Of a stretch of DNA of 25,569 nucleotides, positions 22,571-25,569 are shown piece after piece. This DNA comes from Candidatus Omnitrophota bacterium. GTDB taxonomy: Bacteria; Omnitrophota; Gorgyraeia; Velamenicoccales; Velamenicoccaceae. The position numbers and the translations under genes were made by a program. How positions within the stretch are numbered: the stretch's first letter is position 1; each line of letters begins with the position of its first letter. Under the pieces are notes generated by a model. The model searched no databases. It saw only the letters and a list, made by a program, of their open reading frames with translations, and was not told the origin of the DNA. The stretch covers positions 1 through 25,569 of the forward strand of contig JAQUOM010000010.1 of the NCBI GenBank assembly GCA_028717105.1, in the 5' to 3' direction.

Positions 22571-23374
22571 TCACCTCCTTGCAATAGCGACGATTTGCCT
22601 CCCCCACCATTTTTTCGTGATCAGGCTGATGGGCGCCCAGGATGGATCCTCGCACCAAATGTCTACCTTAAAATCTTTGAGCATCGTCTTGATCTTGCGC
22701 GGCGTGGACACATTCACATGCAGCGCCTTTCCGGCCTCCCCTCTCCCAACCACTCGAACTTTTAGCGCATTTCTTAGGAATTCCTCCACGCTTTTGGGCC
22801 GATACTTTCCCCTCAACACCCTGAAGGCCCATTTCAAAAAACGGAACGGCAGATCAAGCGCCATTTTGATCGGCTGAAGATACTTTTCATAATAGAGGTT
22901 CGGCGTTGTGATGACGATCTTTCCGTCTTTATCCAGGATCTTCTTAAATTTCTCAAAGGTCCGCTCAAGCTGATCGTCATTCATATGTTCAAAAACATCG
23001 AGCATAAAAATCAGATCGTAGCAATGAGGAAAATCATATTCGGCAACGTCGCCCATCTCGGCTTTAACGAAGGGCCTTATTTCGACAGGGAGCATTTGGA
23101 TCGTCTGGCGGGCGATTTCGATGGCCGCCCTGCTGTAATCCAGGCCCAAAACATGGGCGCCTTTCTTGGCGCAATAATACAACAATTCTCCCCTCCCGCA
23201 ACCTACATCCAGAACTTCATCCCCTCGCCGGGGACAAAACATCTCCAGAACATGCCTGTATTTCGGATGGATCGCATTGTCCAGCCCTTGCGCGTACTCA
23301 TGGCATCCTTCATTATCACGATAATAATAATCCAGGTCGTAGAGGTTGGGATCGACAATCTTCTGATCGCTCAT
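22571..23374 (-). CDS. Class I SAM-dependent methyltransferase (Methyltransf_11/23 type)
   Basis: A 267-residue cytoplasmic methyltransferase. Motif I EVLDVGCGRGELLYYC (about residues 53-68), the acidic loop GLDYSRAAIE, and LIFMLDVFEHMND are clear SAM-binding elements of the small-molecule class. The region LYYEKYLQPIKMALDLPFRFLKWAF gives an amphipathic or membrane-touching stretch after the core, and HVNVSTPRKIKTML follows, as in methyltransferases of glycan and lipid gene sets. Its ATG overlaps the stop of the preceding 50-residue ORF by 4 nt and has only a weak ribosome binding site, implying translational coupling. Confidence 0.92.
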   Translation of the reverse strand: MSDQKIVDPNLYDLDYYYRDNEGCHEYAQGLDNAIHPKYRHVLEMFCPRRGDEVLDVGCGRGELLYYCAKKGAHVLGLDYSRAAIEIARQTIQMLPVEIRPFVKAEMGDVAEYDFPHCYDLIFMLDVFEHMNDDQLERTFEKFKKILDKDGKIVITTPNLYYEKYLQPIKMALDLPFRFLKWAFRVLRGKYRPKSVEEFLRNALKVRVVGRGEAGKALHVNVSTPRKIKTMLKDFKVDIWCEDPSWAPISLITKKWWGRQIVAIARR

Positions 23375-23523
23375 GAGGGTTTCTCTTTCTTAACCGCCTT
23401 TGAACCAGGTCTTTTCTTTTCGTGGAACCAGTAATAGATCCCCCACACACGAATGATAAACCACTCTTCATACCTCGACCTGTAAAACCAGGGCGGGGAG
23501 AACAAATCAAATTTTGATTCCAT
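23371..23523 (-). CDS. 50-residue protein coupled to the methyltransferase gene
   Basis: A short ORF of 50 residues, rich in aromatic and basic residues (FSPPWFYRSRYEEWFIIRVWGIYYWFHEKKRPGS). The start is ATG 23523 with GAGAGG nearby, 20 nt after the glycosyltransferase stop. Its TGA overlaps the ATG of the methyltransferase gene (ATGA). Tight packing and coupling suggest that it is translated, but no family is recognised. It could be a small membrane-associated partner, or a leader that sets downstream translation. Confidence 0.6.
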   Translation of the reverse strand: MESKFDLFSPPWFYRSRYEEWFIIRVWGIYYWFHEKKRPGSKAVKKEKPS

Positions 23524-23542
23524 GCCTCTCGAGATGCGCACG

Positions 23543-24439
23543 CTAAACGACCTCCGACAAAGCAATGCCCATGATCCTGAACATTTCCTTGAGGCGATGC
23601 CGATACGTATGGCTCGCGTTTACAAGATCAAAACTGTTTTTGGCGATCGTCAACCTTTCTTCCGCGTGTTCCAGATAAAAATCGATTTTCTGCCGCATCT
23701 CGCTCAAAATATCATCGAACGCAACCACATGTTTGTTTTCTTGAAAAATCTCACTGAATCCGTTCCCCTTAATGCGGTACGTCAAAAGCATGGCCCCGGC
23801 GCCCATGGCCTCAAAAAACCGCGCGTTGATATCGTTATGAATCGGATAATTGACGACAATCTTGGCGCGGGAATAATAATCGTACAACTGCTCGCGTTCG
23901 GCCCTGCCGATATATGACTGAGGATAAAAATACCTGATCGTCTCGATAACGACCTTCCGGAGGCTATATTTACCTTCTGTGCCGATAAAACAGATATCAT
24001 ATTGACGCTTATCGTCGCCCAAAAAAACCTGGCTTGGTTTCAACGCATCAGCAGCCCAAGGCAACCAATGGGCCGTAACTCCTGCGTCCTTCTCCAATCG
24101 CTGGATATCATCTTTCTGCGCCAAAAAGACATAATCATAATCCCTTACCTGCCTTCTGATCTTTTTGTAAGGCTTCTTTAAATGAGTATCTGATATCCAC
24201 CAGGCGGCTGGACGCAAATGGCGAGGCATCTCGATCGTATAATCCCCATCGTCAAAACGGATATAAAGATCGAACCCGCCCTTGACCGGCTGGATTTCCT
24301 GCATGTCGAATTGATATAGATCCAGAAGCGGATCACGCTGCAAAATCTCCAAGCAGCGTTCTCCCATAGCGACCCGGGAATTCCGTTGGAAAACCAAAGC
24401 CAGGCGCTTCTTTCCTTTTAAAAACAATGAACTATCCAA
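23543..24439 (-). CDS. Glycosyltransferase, CgeB-like (GT-B type)
   Basis: A 298-residue glycosyltransferase. Residues about 75-170 contain DYTIEMPRHLRPAAWWISDTHL and YDYVFLAQKDDIQRLEKDAG, typical of the CgeB group, and the C-terminal half carries FIGTEGKYSLRKVVIETI and the nucleotide-sugar region INARFFEAMGAGAMLLTYRIKGNGFSEIF with the Glu-containing GT-B signature. It would transfer a sugar from an activated donor to a surface glycan or protein, in the cytoplasm. The start is a TTG at 24439, with GGAGA 10 nt upstream; an ATG at residue 25 is too far in. It lies 20 nt after the radical SAM gene. Confidence 0.9.
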   Translation of the reverse strand: MDSSLFLKGKKRLALVFQRNSRVAMGERCLEILQRDPLLDLYQFDMQEIQPVKGGFDLYIRFDDGDYTIEMPRHLRPAAWWISDTHLKKPYKKIRRQVRDYDYVFLAQKDDIQRLEKDAGVTAHWLPWAADALKPSQVFLGDDKRQYDICFIGTEGKYSLRKVVIETIRYFYPQSYIGRAEREQLYDYYSRAKIVVNYPIHNDINARFFEAMGAGAMLLTYRIKGNGFSEIFQENKHVVAFDDILSEMRQKIDFYLEHAEERLTIAKNSFDLVNASHTYRHRLKEMFRIMGIALSEVV

Positions 24440-24459
24440 AAACTTCGATCTCCTAAAAA

Positions 24460-25383
24460 CTATGTACGGGCCTGCTGCTGTTTCTTTTTACGCTTGCGGC
24501 TTTTTTTGCCCTGTGTGACCCAAAAACCGTGCCACCAACCGTAAAGATCATAGAGGGTCTTGCGGCCCTGTTCACCCGTGTAAACCCAAGGTTTCCAGTT
24601 TTTGCTCCACTCCAAGATCTGGTCTTTCGTGTACTTCTTATCGACAAGCTGGACTTTCGACTCCCGGAATTTACGGCTACCGGCCTTCTCGAGCTTTGCG
24701 AAATTCGATGCGGAAACCAACTCGTTGCCTTTCTGATTCTGGAAAGGCGGTAAGGGTAAAGCGGCGCTGCAGCGGAAACAATACCGGTTAATCTGATCGT
24801 CAAAATCCTTCGGCGTCCTCTTCCACCAGCCTTTTTCCAAAGGATAGCCCCCGGGGCCGTCAAAAAGCATATCCATGGCCGCGGCCACCTCGCAGAAAAA
24901 TCCGCCCTTCGGATTAATGGAGGGCGACCATTTTTCCTGTATCCAGCACTTATCGATCAGGGATCGCATAAAATCCCGATCGTCCAATACATCTTCCATT
25001 GCCATTAATATAGGCTGGTGTTTCTGAGTATCGTCCTCGTGGTCATTATAATAGACGTTCTCTGCAAACGTCTTGCGGATGACATCCCGGTATTCTTTCC
25101 ATTTGTAGCCAGAGGTCCACAAGAAGCGTTTCTCAGGAGGCATCTTTTTACGCAATATCTCACAAATCTCTTTAAACTTAGGGTGAAGCGTAGGTTCGCC
25201 CCCCATCACGCCAACGCCCCCAGGATAGCCCTCCAGCGAATCAAGGGCCTTTTCAAACGTCTCTAAGTCCATATAATAAGGCTTCTTGTGGTGCCCGACA
25301 AAACGCGTGCAATGCAGACACTGGTGTATGCACGCATTCGTAATCTCAATCTGAATCAGCCACGTATCCTGTATCGCCTTCAT
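24460..25383 (-). CDS. Radical SAM enzyme with C-terminal Cys cluster
   Basis: A 307-residue radical SAM protein. The cluster motif CIHQCLHC (C18, C22, C25) binds the 4Fe-4S centre that cleaves S-adenosylmethionine, and GVMGGEPTLHP and FLWTSGYKWKEY are typical of the TIM barrel. Later Cys residues (GGFFCEVAAAMD and INRYCFRCSAALP) could bind an auxiliary cluster, as in SPASM-like enzymes. The C-terminus is basic (KKSRKRKKKQQQART). It starts after GGAGG and is followed closely by a glycosyltransferase gene. A role in glycan or nucleotide-sugar chemistry is suggested by context only; peptide modification is an alternative. Confidence 0.9.
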   Translation of the reverse strand: MKAIQDTWLIQIEITNACIHQCLHCTRFVGHHKKPYYMDLETFEKALDSLEGYPGGVGVMGGEPTLHPKFKEICEILRKKMPPEKRFLWTSGYKWKEYRDVIRKTFAENVYYNDHEDDTQKHQPILMAMEDVLDDRDFMRSLIDKCWIQEKWSPSINPKGGFFCEVAAAMDMLFDGPGGYPLEKGWWKRTPKDFDDQINRYCFRCSAALPLPPFQNQKGNELVSASNFAKLEKAGSRKFRESKVQLVDKKYTKDQILEWSKNWKPWVYTGEQGRKTLYDLYGWWHGFWVTQGKKSRKRKKKQQQART

Positions 25384-25569
25384 CTATTCCTCCAAGCGGT
25401 TTTATTGCCGGATAGTGCTATTTGCATTTAATCTGGAAACAAAACTTTCCTATTATTCCGCCGAAAATCATTTTCTTCTGCTGGTTAATAAGTCGTATGA
25501 AACTACGGAAGCCACACTATTGTCCCAATTAACTCGCAGAGAACAAGGAAGAACAAGATAGTTATTGTT
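25384..25569. other. Upstream region of the surface-glycan genes
   Basis: These 186 nt contain the ribosome binding site of the radical SAM gene (GGAGG on the minus strand near 25390). I see no second gene, terminator or clear promoter here; the edge of the window may cut off the start of the transcription unit. Confidence 0.5.

Noticed and set aside
22560..22582. AAGGAGGTGAT on the minus strand, complementary to the 16S rRNA 3' end
   Set aside because: It is at the stop codon of the methyltransferase gene and no start codon follows at a useful distance, so it is not a working ribosome binding site.
1..25569. tRNA, rRNA, CRISPR array, insertion sequence or prophage
   Set aside because: I looked for cloverleaf-like patterns, regularly spaced direct repeats, transposase motifs and phage structural proteins and saw none. 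The only regular repeat is the coding heptad array at 6404-6826.

Overview
The window looks like a chromosomal stretch of an uncultivated Gram-negative bacterium, most plausibly Candidatus Omnitrophota or a related PVC/FCB-type lineage. The evidence is a short GspG-like prepilin of the type common in that group (NEASAVASLKTL after the N-methylation helix), a SpoVG homologue without other sporulation genes, a tripartite RND pump, a large outer-membrane barrel with a C-terminal Phe, and moderate G+C. The phylum is an inference; no rRNA or marker gene is present to prove it. I see no tRNA, rRNA, CRISPR array, transposase or phage structural gene.

Layout. Positions 1-5204 are on the plus strand: a cold-shock protein with a structured leader, an RhlE-type DEAD-box helicase, two small exported cysteine-rich proteins (the second is metallothionein-like, 16 Cys), a small exported protein, a palindrome-rich non-coding element (about 3171-3362), a small membrane-anchored protein and a DinB-type Y-family polymerase. 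A bidirectional terminator at 5702-5730 separates these from the minus-strand block, and every gene from 5779 to 25383 is on the minus strand.

Minus strand, in order of transcription from the right edge. (1) A surface/glycan set: radical SAM enzyme, CgeB-like glycosyltransferase, a 50-residue protein and a SAM methyltransferase, then a second methyltransferase and an exported protein. (2) SpoVG, a 67-residue coiled-coil protein and a large exported beta-propeller with a TolC-like C-terminal segment. (3) A strong sigma70-type promoter followed by a stand-alone receiver protein, a 926-residue TPR/outer-membrane barrel, a GAF-HD-GYP cyclic-di-GMP phosphodiesterase and a stand-alone MshEN-like domain, the last two overlapping by 4 nt. 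(4) A MarR-TolC-adaptor-RND operon behind a near-consensus promoter whose -10 lies inside an inverted repeat, which suggests MarR autorepression; a PII-like gene follows. (5) A secreted protein with two blocks of nine DRRED-type heptads, and a lone prepilin.

Functional picture. The genes are weighted to the cell envelope: efflux, surface glycan, outer-membrane barrel, pilin-like protein and exported Cys-rich or highly charged proteins, plus a second-messenger module and RNA-level stress functions (Csp, DEAD-box, SpoVG). The least familiar parts are the receiver/barrel/HD-GYP/MshEN operon, the propeller-TolC fusion, the exported Cys-rich pair, the symmetric heptad protein and the hairpin-rich element.
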